Positions 52,825 to 61,375 of a stretch of 64,000 nucleotides of DNA are shown here, one piece after another. Below the pieces are notes generated by a model. That model did not search any database. It was given only the letters and a program-made list of their open reading frames with translations, and was not told the DNA's origin. A program made the position numbers and the translations under genes. Origin of the DNA: Amycolatopsis sulphurea (GTDB lineage Bacteria > Actinomycetota > Actinomycetes > Mycobacteriales > Pseudonocardiaceae). The stretch lies in NCBI RefSeq assembly GCF_002564045.1, contig NZ_PDJK01000002.1, forward strand, positions 5,443,605-5,507,604. Reading direction: 5' to 3'. Position 1 is the stretch's first letter, and every line of letters begins with the position of its first letter.

Positions 52825-52985
52825 TGTCAGCGAATGTGGTGGCCCATGGCGTGGTGCCGGTGCTGGTGTGGCTGGTGATGCTGGCGGCGCTGGCGTTGGC
52901 GTGTCCTGCTGCGGCGGGGGTTGTCGTCGCGATTGTGGCGGCAGGGCTGATTCTTGCGCGTTCCGGTCGGACCGCACGGAGGTGA
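52824..52985 (+). CDS. Small membrane protein (Spd-like)
   Basis: 53 aa, almost wholly two hydrophobic helices (VVPVLVWLVMLAALALA and AAGVVVAIVAAGLILA) and a basic end (RSGRTARR). Start and stop overlap its neighbours. Small membrane proteins of this kind accompany spread genes in mycelial plasmids. Confidence 0.55.
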   Translation: MSANVVAHGVVPVLVWLVMLAALALACPAAAGVVVAIVAAGLILARSGRTARR

Positions 52986-53395
52986 CTGCGGTGACGGAGG
53001 GATCGCTGGACTTGTTTGGTAGTCCGCTGGCTGATTCTGGGGCGAGGGCACCGGTTCGGTTGCCGGTGAATGATATGGCGTTGATTGAGAAGGTGCTGCA
53101 TATTGCGGAGAACGTGGGTTATGTGCTGGTTGGTCCGGGGGAGAGGGTGTATCGCTTGTATGCGCGCCTCGCGATCGAGGTCGCCCCCCGGGATGAATCA
53201 GACGCGGTGCATCACCTTTTGGATGCGAGGTGGCTGACGAAGGGAGGAACCCACTTCTACACCTGTTATGGGTATTCCGGTGCTGGTAATTCGGTGCTGG
53301 TACCCCGTGCGACGAAGGACAAGGCCCGGCGCTGGCGTGTGCTGGCGGCCCGGCCAACGACCACGGGTGAACAACGACGAAAGGCAAACGGATGA
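52982..53395 (+). CDS. Hypothetical element protein
   Basis: 137 aa, GTG start in a GTGA overlap. Contains LIEKVLHIAENVGYVLVGPGERVYRL and a C-terminal KDKARRWRVLAARP. No family recognised. ATGA overlap with the next gene. Confidence 0.6.
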   Translation: MTAVTEGSLDLFGSPLADSGARAPVRLPVNDMALIEKVLHIAENVGYVLVGPGERVYRLYARLAIEVAPRDESDAVHHLLDARWLTKGGTHFYTCYGYSGAGNSVLVPRATKDKARRWRVLAARPTTTGEQRRKANG

Positions 53396-53664
53396 CGTCG
53401 CAAACGATCAATAAGCACAACAAGGCTAAGTACACCGAGTTCGAGCTGGCGCTGGATCAGGTCCGGGCTGCGTTCGATGAGCTGGCGAAGCTGGGCAAGG
53501 GGTTGAACGAGCGGGGTGGGGGTGACCGGTTTGAGGGCTGGCAGGTCCCGGGCCGCTCGGAGGTTCAGTCGAGTATCCGCGGGGCGTCGGCGTCGCTGGA
53601 CTCGCTGCGCGCGGCGGCGACGAAGCGTAAGGCGGAGCTGATTTCGCGGGGGTGGCGGGTGTGA
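53392..53664 (+). CDS. Hypothetical helical protein
   Basis: 90 aa with long helices (FELALDQVRAAFDELAKLGKGL and LDSLRAAATKRKAEL), possibly coiled coil. Coupled at both ends. No family recognised. Confidence 0.6.
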   Translation: MTSQTINKHNKAKYTEFELALDQVRAAFDELAKLGKGLNERGGGDRFEGWQVPGRSEVQSSIRGASASLDSLRAAATKRKAELISRGWRV

Positions 53665-53834
53665 GTGATGAGCGGGGCCTGCTGCATGTGACGGCGGAAT
53701 GTTCGTTGTGGTCCGGCCGTATTACCGCGGTGTGCGGGGTGAGTGCGGAGGCCGGTGGATACGAGGTGTTCCACGTGTTCGGGTTCGGCCCGAGGTGCCC
53801 GGACTGCAGGCGCCTGTCTGACCGCGACGCCTGA
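53661..53834 (+). CDS. Small Cys-pair protein
   Basis: 57 aa from GTG 53661, ending FGPRCPDCRRLSDRDA; the CPDC pair plus upstream Cys residues (TAEC, AVC) may bind zinc. GTGA overlap with the gene before. Confidence 0.55.
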   Translation: MSDERGLLHVTAECSLWSGRITAVCGVSAEAGGYEVFHVFGFGPRCPDCRRLSDRDA

Positions 53835-53859
53835 TCAACCGATAGGGAAGGGACTGATT

Positions 53860-54075
53860 GTGAGTTCACAGCTGGATAGCAAGATCACTGAGCTTGACAA
53901 GGCCATGCGGAAGCTGCGTGAGGCCATGACCACGATGCCGAACCGGGTGGGTGGTTTCAAGAAGGAGCATGACGAGGCTGCCCGCAAGGTCGCCGCGATG
54001 ACCACCACGATGGAGGCAGCGAAACCGCTGTTCAGCTCGGAGGGCAAGCGCGGCCCGCGGGCTCGCCGCCGCTGA
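53860..54075 (+). CDS. Small helical basic protein
   Basis: 71 aa, GTG start after GGGAAGGGA. Heptad-like SQLDSKITELDKAMRKLREA, then a basic tail RGPRARRR. No family recognised. The 132 bp after it hold a hairpin (54134-54175) before the FtsK gene. Confidence 0.55.
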   Translation: MSSQLDSKITELDKAMRKLREAMTTMPNRVGGFKKEHDEAARKVAAMTTTMEAAKPLFSSEGKRGPRARRR

Positions 54076-54207
54076 TCCCGCGGCCCGCCATCACCGCACA
54101 TCGATAGTGATCACCCAACCCCGGGGCGAGGTCAGGGCCGCGTTCCCCTGGTCGTCCCGGGGTGGGTGCGGCCCTGGCTCGTCTCCTGACCAGGGAGTGC
54201 CTGATTC

Positions 54208-55653
54208 ATGAGCCGCAAACCCAAGACCGGTACGGCCATCCGCCGTAACCGCTATAAGACCCGCCCGGAAGCCCGCTGCGCGTTGTGGCTGGCTCGGCAT
54301 CCCGGCTTCCTCGCCACACCGGCCGCGGTGACCGCGAGTGTGCTGGAACTCGGCCCGGTCACGACGGGCAGCCTCGCGGCGAGCACGCTCGTGGCCGGGC
54401 TGGGCTGGTACCGGGCGCACCCGGAGTCGTTCACCCGGATCGCCTCGCCGCGGCTGCGCTCGGCGCGTCGCCGCTGGACTCGCTATATCGGCCAGTCCTG
54501 GAGGTCCACTCTCGACTTCTGTGATCTGACCGTGGATGACCGCAGGACCGGGGAAGTGCTGGTGCCGCGCCTGCTGAAGGTTGCCAGCCCCACCCCGTCG
54601 ATCGATGTGGTGACGGTGGCGATCCGCAAGGGACAGTCGGTGGAGACGTTCCGCAACGCGCAGGCAGAGCTTGCCTCCGCGCTGGGTGCGGATGCGATCT
54701 CGATCGAGAAGGCCAAGCCGCGGGTCCTGACGGTCACGCTGGTGTTCGGCAACCCGTTCGAGGACGTGATCCCACCCGCGGACATCCCCGGCGACCCCAG
54801 CGAGGTTGACCTGGCCGCGATCGAGCTGGGTGACACCGAGTACGGCGCGGTGTGGACTGAGCCGCTGGCCGGGCAGCACTGGCTGATCTCCGGGGGAACC
54901 GGTTCGGGTAAGGGGTCGCTGCTGTGGAACCCGTTGCGGGCGATGGGGCCGATGATCCGGGACCGGGTGGCCCGGATCTCGATGATCGACCCGAAGGGCG
55001 GGATGGAAACCGAGCGTGGCAGGCCGCTGTTCTTCGACTACGCCACCTCCGCCGATGACGAGACCGAGTACGACAACGGTGACGGTGACGAGGTCGTTGA
55101 TCCGATGCTGGCGGTGCTGTTCCGGTTCCGGGACCGGATGCGGGAACGGCAGGAACAGCTCCGCGAGGACGGCCTGCGCAAGTTCACCGCCTCGGCCGGG
55201 ACTCCGTTCGAGGTCCTCATGATCGATGAGCTGATGATGCTGACCGCACTGTCCGGTCGCCGCACGGTCAGCGAGGTTAACCGGGTGCTGGCCGAGATCC
55301 TCACCCAGGGCCGCGCGGCCGGGTATGCGGTGATCGCCTATGTGCAGGAACCGGCCAAGGACATCGTGCCGGTCCGGGACCTGTTCACCCGCCGGATCTC
55401 GCTGCGCACCGGCGCGGCGTCCTTTGTGGACATGGTGCTGGGTGAGGGAGCCCGTGACCGGGGTGCGCTGGCGGACGAGATCCCGGAAACCGGGTGTGAG
55501 GGTATCGGCTACCGCACCTCCGAGACCTCTCGCCAGCCCATCCGCGTCCGCGCGGGATACAGCACCGATGACGACATTGACGAACTCGTCCGCCTCTGCA
55601 CCCCGGCAGACGAGCCACCTGCTGACTCCAACGTCTACCCGATCGCTGCCTGA
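54208..55653 (+). CDS. FtsK/SpoIIIE-type DNA translocase (transfer protein)
   Basis: 481 aa. N-terminal basic segment and short hydrophobic region, then Walker A SGGTGSGKGSLLWNP near residue 229, MIDPKGGME, Walker B VLMIDELMML, VQEPAKDIVPVRDLFTRRIS. Parallels the protein at 44727 motif by motif but with a canonical Walker A. Drives conjugative DNA transfer. Confidence 0.9.
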   Translation: MSRKPKTGTAIRRNRYKTRPEARCALWLARHPGFLATPAAVTASVLELGPVTTGSLAASTLVAGLGWYRAHPESFTRIASPRLRSARRRWTRYIGQSWRSTLDFCDLTVDDRRTGEVLVPRLLKVASPTPSIDVVTVAIRKGQSVETFRNAQAELASALGADAISIEKAKPRVLTVTLVFGNPFEDVIPPADIPGDPSEVDLAAIELGDTEYGAVWTEPLAGQHWLISGGTGSGKGSLLWNPLRAMGPMIRDRVARISMIDPKGGMETERGRPLFFDYATSADDETEYDNGDGDEVVDPMLAVLFRFRDRMRERQEQLREDGLRKFTASAGTPFEVLMIDELMMLTALSGRRTVSEVNRVLAEILTQGRAAGYAVIAYVQEPAKDIVPVRDLFTRRISLRTGAASFVDMVLGEGARDRGALADEIPETGCEGIGYRTSETSRQPIRVRAGYSTDDDIDELVRLCTPADEPPADSNVYPIAA

Positions 55654-55676
55654 CCGTCTGGAAAGGACTGTCCACT

Positions 55677-56093
55677 ATGTCTGCACCGGCCTCCGTGCCC
55701 GATACTGCCCGGCTCACGGCCGTGGCGGCCCGCTATGTCCGGGACACCCCCGCGCCTGACCCGGCCTCGATCAGCCTGTATCCGGGCCTGCGGCGTATCG
55801 ATATCCAGCCGTCCGTACCGTCGTGGGATCGCGTGGCGGTTCTCGATTCCCTGCTGATCTGGACACACCAGCTGACCGGGATCACCGGCGACTGGTGGCA
55901 CACCCCCGGCGGGGACCTGCACATCACCCTGACCGGCCGCGGACCCTGCGGGGTCACCGTCCGAGTTTACGACGCCTTCCCCTACCGCACCGTCCGCCAG
56001 CACGTCGCGCTCACTGAGGGCGCGTCCGAATCGGTCACCCCCGGCGAGCTGTACCGGCTCGCCCTGGAACTCCGCAAAGGACACCTCGCATGA
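55677..56093 (+). CDS. Conserved element protein
   Basis: 138 aa. Contains GDLHITLTGRGPCGVTVRVYD, the same block as in the 130-aa protein at 46292, and sits in the same place after ftsK. ATGA overlap with the next gene. Role unknown. Confidence 0.7.
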   Translation: MSAPASVPDTARLTAVAARYVRDTPAPDPASISLYPGLRRIDIQPSVPSWDRVAVLDSLLIWTHQLTGITGDWWHTPGGDLHITLTGRGPCGVTVRVYDAFPYRTVRQHVALTEGASESVTPGELYRLALELRKGHLA

Positions 56094-56320
56094 TCACCCT
56101 GAAGTTCCTTGCCGCCTGGCTGAAGATCACCGGCGCCGCCGTGGTCGCGCTGGTGCTCGAAATCGTGTTGATCCGCTCGTGGTGGCTGTTCCTCCTCGTC
56201 ATGGTCCCGACGCTGCTGGTGTTCGCCGGGCTGTCAGCAGCGATGTGGCGGGAATGGCGCTCCACCCGCCACGGTGACAGCGCCTACAGCTACTCCTACG
56301 TCCGCTACGAAGAGGACTGA
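56090..56320 (+). CDS. Small membrane protein (Spd-like)
   Basis: 76 aa with two hydrophobic helices (residues 7-30 and 32-55) and a Tyr-rich C-terminus. Position between ftsK and rep suggests a role in intramycelial spread. Confidence 0.65.
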   Translation: MITLKFLAAWLKITGAAVVALVLEIVLIRSWWLFLLVMVPTLLVFAGLSAAMWREWRSTRHGDSAYSYSYVRYEED

Positions 56321-56326
56321 CCCGCC

Positions 56327-56635
56327 ATGACCAGCCCCGACCCCGTGCCCCCGCCGGACGCGGAGATCTGGCACACCGCCGTAGCCACCCTCGAAGACGG
56401 GCTCGGCATCTACCCCCTGCGCTCGATTGATGGAGTCCGCTACGGCGGTGCCGGAGTCACCAACACCGCCGTAGCAGCCACCTCCACCACGGTCCTGCTC
56501 CGCGTCACCCAGCACCGGCACGGACACCCCGAGGTGACCGAACTGGAAATGCCACCCGCGTTCGCCCGTTACCTCGCCGCCCTGCTCGACTCCACCGCCC
56601 GCTACCTCCACACCACCCCGGAAGGAACCCGCTGA
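56327..56635 (+). CDS. Hypothetical element protein
   Basis: 102 aa; acidic, with TVLLRVTQHRHGHPEVTELEMP. Stop overlaps the next ATG (TGATG). No family recognised. Confidence 0.6.
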   Translation: MTSPDPVPPPDAEIWHTAVATLEDGLGIYPLRSIDGVRYGGAGVTNTAVAATSTTVLLRVTQHRHGHPEVTELEMPPAFARYLAALLDSTARYLHTTPEGTR

Positions 56636-56853
56636 TGCGCATCCGTGAATCCATCGTCATGAAGCTTGCCCGGCTGCACGAAGAGTTCTATGCGATCGAC
56701 CGGACGGTGATCAACCCGGAGGGTGGTCGCAACCGCAAGGCGCTGTTGCAGCTGGCAGACCTGGCCAGCGAAATGGTCCAGCTCTATGAGGAAGGGGCCG
56801 CCGAAATGCGCCGGGAAGCCCATGAGGCCTACGACCTGGCCACCGGCAGGTAA
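56635..56853 (+). CDS. Hypothetical helical protein
   Basis: 72 aa, helical (MKLARLHEEFYAID, LADLASEMVQLYEEGAAEMRRE). Coupled to the gene before. No family recognised. Confidence 0.6.
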   Translation: MRIRESIVMKLARLHEEFYAIDRTVINPEGGRNRKALLQLADLASEMVQLYEEGAAEMRREAHEAYDLATGR

Positions 56854-56861
56854 TCGGTTTC

Positions 56862-56911
56862 GGCATGCCGTGAGTCCTCGTGACGCTTGCCGCGAGGACT
56901 CACGGCATGCC
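56862..56911. promoter_or_regulatory. Perfect 19-bp hairpin inside the transfer operon
   Basis: Arms 56862-56880 and 56893-56911 are exact complements around 12 nt, starting GGCATGCCGTGAG. No T-tract follows. It could be a terminator, an mRNA-stability element or a cis site for transfer. Confidence 0.6.
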
Positions 56912-56957
56912 ACACGCGCCCATCCGCCATACCCCCCGCCCGAGCGAAAGGCTAGGC

Positions 56958-57173
56958 ATGTCCGACGACTTTAACGAGCTGTTCCAGGTGGTTCGACCCC
57001 TGGTCAACGAGTATTTCGAGCTGCATCGGCGACTGGTCCGCGCATACGACGGCAACACCGATTTTCGCAGCAATGAACTAGCGGAACTCGCTGAGAAAAT
57101 ACCCGTCTACCTCGAAACTCAAGCACGGATCTTCCGCCGCGAAGCCGACCGATACCGCACCGGCCGCTACTGA
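56958..57173 (+). CDS. Hypothetical element protein
   Basis: 71 aa from ATG 56958 (GCGAAAGG upstream): LFQVVRPLVNEYFELHRRLVRAY, helical and charged. First gene after the hairpin. Confidence 0.6.
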   Translation: MSDDFNELFQVVRPLVNEYFELHRRLVRAYDGNTDFRSNELAELAEKIPVYLETQARIFRREADRYRTGRY

Positions 57174-57214
57174 CCATCAGCACCGCCGACGCCCTCTGAA
57201 AGGAGGTACCTGAC

Positions 57215-58111
57215 GTGTTCCGCAAGTCCGCCCCGAAAAGCGCGGCCCGCCCGGTCTCGCGCCGGGTCCGTACCCTGGAAACCCAGCTCACCGAAGCCCA
57301 CGACGTGCACCGCCTCGCCACCGATCCGCTTCTCGGGGCGGTCACCGCGGACCGCTTCCGCACCTCGATCACCCGCACCATGTGGTTCTTCCTCACTGTC
57401 GGGCTCGGCTTCACCACCACCGGCGTGCATGACTTCCTCGCCGGGCGCCTCACCGCCACCGACCCGCTGTGGTGGGGCGCCTGGCTGGCCGAACCCGCCC
57501 TCGCCGGAATCCTGGTCACCCTGCTCCGATGGGAAGCCGCGATGCTCGCCGCCGACATCCCCGTCACCGACAAACCCGTCACGCACCTCAAACGGCTCCT
57601 GCTCGCCGCCACGTTCGCCGCGAACGTGTGGGCCGCCCTCACCCCCGCCACCGGCGGCATCTCCCAGGGCAGCGTGTTCTTCCACATCGTCATCCCGCTC
57701 GTGGTCTACCTGCTCGCCGAAGTCATGCCGATTATCCAGCAACGCTGCACCCAAGCACGCAACGACGCCCTCACCACCCCACCGGCCACCACCCACCCAG
57801 CACCCCCACCCCCACCGGCGGCGGCTGAACCCGTTACGCCCCAACCCGTTCCGGCGCCCGCGCCCGTCAAGCCAACCCCAACCCCAACCTCGGCCCCGGC
57901 CCCGGCCCCGGCCCCGGCGGGGAGCGTCCTTGCGAGTCTCCCGGCCAGCATCCGCACCACGATCACCGACATCACCGCCGACGCCCACACCGCCGGTCGC
58001 CCCGTCACCCCCGCGGATCTCTCCGCCCGCGTCACCCTCCCCGCCGGAATGCTCGCCTCCCTCGCGGACGAGCTGAACACCACCGTGAACCACCACAAGG
58101 TCACCACCTGA
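57215..58111 (+). CDS. Membrane spread protein, DUF2637-like
   Basis: 298 aa. Four hydrophobic helices between residues 50 and 175 (WFFLTVGLGFTTTG..., PALAGILVTLL, LAATFAANVWAAL, FHIVIPLVVYLLAEV), a Pro/Ala-rich linker (about 190-235) and a C-terminal small globular region. Typical of SpdB/DUF2637 proteins next to tra genes. AGGAGGT 9 nt before the start. Confidence 0.78.
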   Translation: MFRKSAPKSAARPVSRRVRTLETQLTEAHDVHRLATDPLLGAVTADRFRTSITRTMWFFLTVGLGFTTTGVHDFLAGRLTATDPLWWGAWLAEPALAGILVTLLRWEAAMLAADIPVTDKPVTHLKRLLLAATFAANVWAALTPATGGISQGSVFFHIVIPLVVYLLAEVMPIIQQRCTQARNDALTTPPATTHPAPPPPPAAAEPVTPQPVPAPAPVKPTPTPTSAPAPAPAPAGSVLASLPASIRTTITDITADAHTAGRPVTPADLSARVTLPAGMLASLADELNTTVNHHKVTT

Positions 58112-58125
58112 CCAGATCACCCCCT

Positions 58126-58163
58126 CGCACCACAGTCGGGACGTCTCCCCCGACCGCGGTGCG
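58126..58163. terminator. Hairpin between the spread gene and rep
   Basis: 15-bp arms with two wobble or mismatch pairs (58126-58140, 58149-58163), GC-rich. Could reduce readthrough into rep. Confidence 0.5.
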
Positions 58164-58204
58164 ACGTCCCGGCCCCTGCGTGCACCCGCACGAAAGAGGC
58201 CAGC

Positions 58205-59553
58205 ATGATCACCGAGCACGACGGGTCCGCACTGGCGGCCCGCATCACCAACCGCATGACCCCCGCCGTCATCCGCGCCGTGCGCGCCCGCGCCGAAGCC
58301 ACCGGCGGATGCCTGCAACCAGTCCACCTCACTGGCTACCGCACCGTCACCGACCACACCGGCCGCATCCTCGACCACACCGCAGGCGTCGTCTACACAC
58401 CCTGCGGCAACCGGCGGGAAAGCGTCTGCCCCGCCTGCTCCGACCGCTACGCCGCCGACGCGTTCCACCTCCTCCGCGCAGGCATGACCGGCGGCAAAAC
58501 CATCCCCGAAACCGTCACCAGCAAGCCCCGCCTGTTCCTCACCATCACCGCCCCAGCTTCGGCGCCGTCCACAACCGGCCCACCACCCGCACCGGACGCC
58601 GCCTGCCCTGCCGCTGCGGCGAATACCACCACGACGCCGACACCCGGATCGGGACCGCGATCGACCCCGCCCACTACGACTACCCCGGGTCCGTGTTGTG
58701 GCAGGGCCACGCCGGGGAACTGTGGCACGCCTTCACCGTCCGCCTCCGCCGGGAACTCGCCACCGCAGCCGGCATCCGGGTCAAAGACTTCCCCGAGCAC
58801 GCACGCCTGTCCTACGCCAAAGTCGCCGAATACCAGCGCCGCGGACTCGTCCACTTCCACGCCGTCATCCGCCTCGACGGCCCCGAAGGACCCGCAGACC
58901 CCGCACCCGGCTGGGCCGACAACGCGCTCCTCGAACACGCGACCCGCGCCGCCGTGGAGAACACCCGCATTACCCGCACCCTCACCATCGGCGGCGACAC
59001 CACCCGGCACGTGTTCACCTGGGGCCAGCAGGCCGACATCCGCCCCATCCGCCCCGCCCACACCACCGACCCCGACGACGGCGACATCACTGACCGCGCC
59101 CTCGCCGGTTACATCGCCAAATACGCCACCAAAGGCACCTCCACCAGCGAAGTCCCCGACCGCCCCATCCGCTCCGAACAAGCGATCGAGGCACTCGACG
59201 TCCACCCCCACCACCGGCGCATGATCACCACCGCGTGGACGCTCGGCGCCAACCCGGACCTCGGTTTCCTGCGGAAATGGGCGCACATGCTCGGGTTCCG
59301 CGGCCACTTCCTCACCAAATCAATCGCCTACTCCATCACCTTCACCACCATCCGCGGCGACCGACGCACCCACCAGCACCTCGCCACCCTCCACGCCACC
59401 GGCACCGACCCCGACACCGTGCTCGTGGTCAACCACTGGAAACACACCGGCAACGGCTACCGCCACCACCACGACCGCGACATCGCAGCCGCCATCTACG
59501 AAGGACAACGCCAGCAACGCCAGGAAAAGCTCGACAAGGAGGAACGACCATGA
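58205..59553 (+). pseudogene. Replication initiator, frameshifted
   Basis: Frame 1 gives MITEHDGSALAARITNRM to RLFLTITAP with a Cys cluster (CGNRRESVCPAC); after the CCCC run at 58551-58554 the reading continues in another frame with SFGAVHNRP, CRCGEYHHD, LVHFHAVIRL (HxH), YIAKYATKG (candidate Tyr) to the ATGA overlap with xis. One missing C restores the frame. It is a rolling-circle type initiator only distantly like the Rep of element 1. Inactive unless the base was lost in sequencing. Confidence 0.8.
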
Positions 59554-59726
59554 GCAAAACCCTGATGACCATCGAAGACCTCTCCAACCACCTCGGAATC
59601 CCCATCAACACCCTCTACAAATGGCGCACCAAAAACTACGGCCCCACCGGCCGCCGCATCGGCAAATACATCCGCTACCGCCCCGAAGACGTCGACACCT
59701 GGATCGAAGACCAAGGAGGCGCATGA
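59550..59726 (+). CDS. xis: Excisionase (MerR-like HTH)
   Basis: 58 aa: MTIEDLSNHLGIPINTLYKWRT with a wing ending in RYRPEDVDTWIED. AAGGAGG upstream. Start overlaps the rep stop and its stop overlaps int. Intact. Confidence 0.85.
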   Translation: MSKTLMTIEDLSNHLGIPINTLYKWRTKNYGPTGRRIGKYIRYRPEDVDTWIEDQGGA

Positions 59727-60991
59727 TGGCGCGGGCATGGGTGTATGACCGGCTGAAGAAGTCATCCCACCGTGAAGCCGTGGCGAAAGCGAAGGCGGCA
59801 GGGCGGCAACCACCGGCCCGCTGGGAGGTTCGCTACTACGACCTGACCGGCAAGCTGCGCTCGGAGACAGCGCCGAGCAAGGACAAGGCGGAGGCGCGTC
59901 GGACCGATGTTGAGAACAGTCTCCGTGGTGGGTCCTATGTGGATCCAAAGTCATCCAAGGTCACGTTCTCCGAGATGGGGGAGAAGTGGTTGGAGAGCCG
60001 ACACGACCTGCGCCAGTCGACGTGGTGGAAGTACCGGGGCTCCTCGACAACCACGTGAACGTCAGGTGGGGTGGTCTGCCGCTCAACGCGATTCACCGGG
60101 AAGATGTGGCGCTATGGGTGGCGGACCTGTTGAAGGCGAAGGACAAGGGTGGCAGCGGCCTCGGTCCTTCGCAGGCTCGGCACGCATACCGGGTGTTCTC
60201 GATGGTGCTCGACTGGTGCGTGCCGCGCCGCATCCCGGCCAACCCCGCGCAGGGCGTCAAGCTGCCGGTGCGTCCGGAGGCTGAGCACGTCTACCTTACG
60301 TATGAACAGGTGGAGACGCTGGCCGTCGCCGCTGCTGGCCTCCGGACGAAGTACGACCGGCCGACGGCTGGAGCTGAAATCAATCGCGCGTTGATCCTGC
60401 TGCTGGCCTACACCGGTCTTCGCTGGGTGAGGCTGCCGCACTGCGTGTTGGCCATGTGGACCTGGCCAAGCGGCGCATTCGGGTTGCCGTGACGTTCTTT
60501 GAGGTTGGCGGTGTGCAGCACGAGGGACCGCCGAAGACGGGGAAGAAGAGAACCGTGTCGTTCCCGGCCTCGCTCGTATCGGTACTCCGGCCGCTCGTGA
60601 TCGGACGGCAGCCCGACGACTTGATGTTCACCACGGTCGAGGCCAGGCGCTGAGAGCGAACAACTGGCGCGTCCGGGAGTTCAACGCGGCACAGAAAGCT
60701 GCTGACCTCCGCGTCGCTGGGCTTACTCCGCACAAGCTCCGACACACGGCCGCATCCCTTGCTATCGCGGCTGGTGCTGACGTGAAGGTCGTTCAGCAGA
60801 TGCTCGGCCACGCCGATGCGGCCATGACCCTGAACGTGTACGGGCACCTGTTCCCGGATCGTCTCGATGAGGTCGCGGACGTACTCGACATGCGGCGTAC
60901 CCGGGCGCTGGCGAGCATGGCAGCGGATGATCAGCCCGGGGCATGTGGGCAAAATGTGGGCAGCCCCGGGGCTGAGTATGCCCAGACATGA
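59723..60991 (+). pseudogene. int: Tyrosine integrase, frameshifted three times
   Basis: Pieces in order: arm/core region (RWEVRYYDLTGKLRSETAPS ... WKYRG), shift near 60038, LLDNHVNVRWGGLPLNAIHREDVALW ... LLLAYTGLRW, shift near 60427, DLAKRRIRVAVTFFEVGG ... PDDLMFTT, shift near 60650, LRANNWRVREFN ... LTPHKLRHTAASLA and LGHADAAMTLNVYGHLFP with the active-site His and Tyr. Each shift is cured by one added base. The ORF ends 39 bp before att 3. Confidence 0.85.
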
Positions 60992-61029
60992 AGAAAGCCA
61001 CGTCCACCTGCGTGAACGTGGCCGATCCG

Positions 61030-61064
61030 GTCGGGCTGACAGGATTTGAACCTGCGACCCCTTG
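61030..61064 (-). other. att repeat 3 (tRNA-Pro 3' end), right end of element 2
   Basis: Exact copy of the 35-bp repeat. To its right the sequence is a truncated GntR gene, not the 5' half of tRNA-Pro, so no intact tRNA-Pro gene is present at this junction. Confidence 0.85.
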
Positions 61065-61375
61065 CCCTGCCGTCGCAGTCCTTCGGTGTAGCTGACGAGC
61101 GCGAGCGGCTATACGAGCTTCGGGGCGCCACGTACGTCCCATCCCCTGCCGTCGCGACAGCCTGCCTCCCAGAAGGAGTTCACCTACTGCTTGCCGCACT
61201 ATCGCCCGGGAGACCTCGAAACGTTCACATAGTTCACGCTCGGCCGACAGTACGGCGCCTTCGCCGAGTTCGGCGATCACAGCCAGCAGTTCGACCTTCA
61301 ACGCGTAGTAGCGCGGAACCCGACCATGTTCGGGGATGCCGTCGCGGACCGGACCGTCGGCGGACTGGTGGGACA
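61065..61375 (-). pseudogene. GntR-family regulator, truncated by att 3 and frameshifted
   Basis: Reads VPRYYALKVELLAVIAELGEG, LSAERELCERFEVSRAIVRQAV, GGRLSRRQGMGRTYVAP (DasR-like winged HTH), then after a shift KLV-stop-PLALVSYTEGLRRQGK, and is cut at the att repeat. The UTRA domain is gone. Divergent from the permease below, which it may once have regulated. Confidence 0.75.

Larger units (their letters stand above)
49819..61064. mobile_element. Integrative and conjugative element 2 (AICE), degenerate
   Basis: Second tandem element of about 11.2 kb between att 2 and att 3. It carries a GntR regulator and glycosyltransferase on the minus strand, then a long plus-strand operon: small genes, FtsK, Spd-like membrane proteins, Rep, Xis and Int. 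Rep and Int are frameshifted, so it should need help to excise or replicate. Confidence 0.85.

Noticed and set aside
57167..58468. Minus-strand 433-codon frame rich in Gly and Asp
   Set aside because: Antisense to the DUF2637-like gene and rep; the repeats reflect the Pro/Ala linker codons of the real gene.
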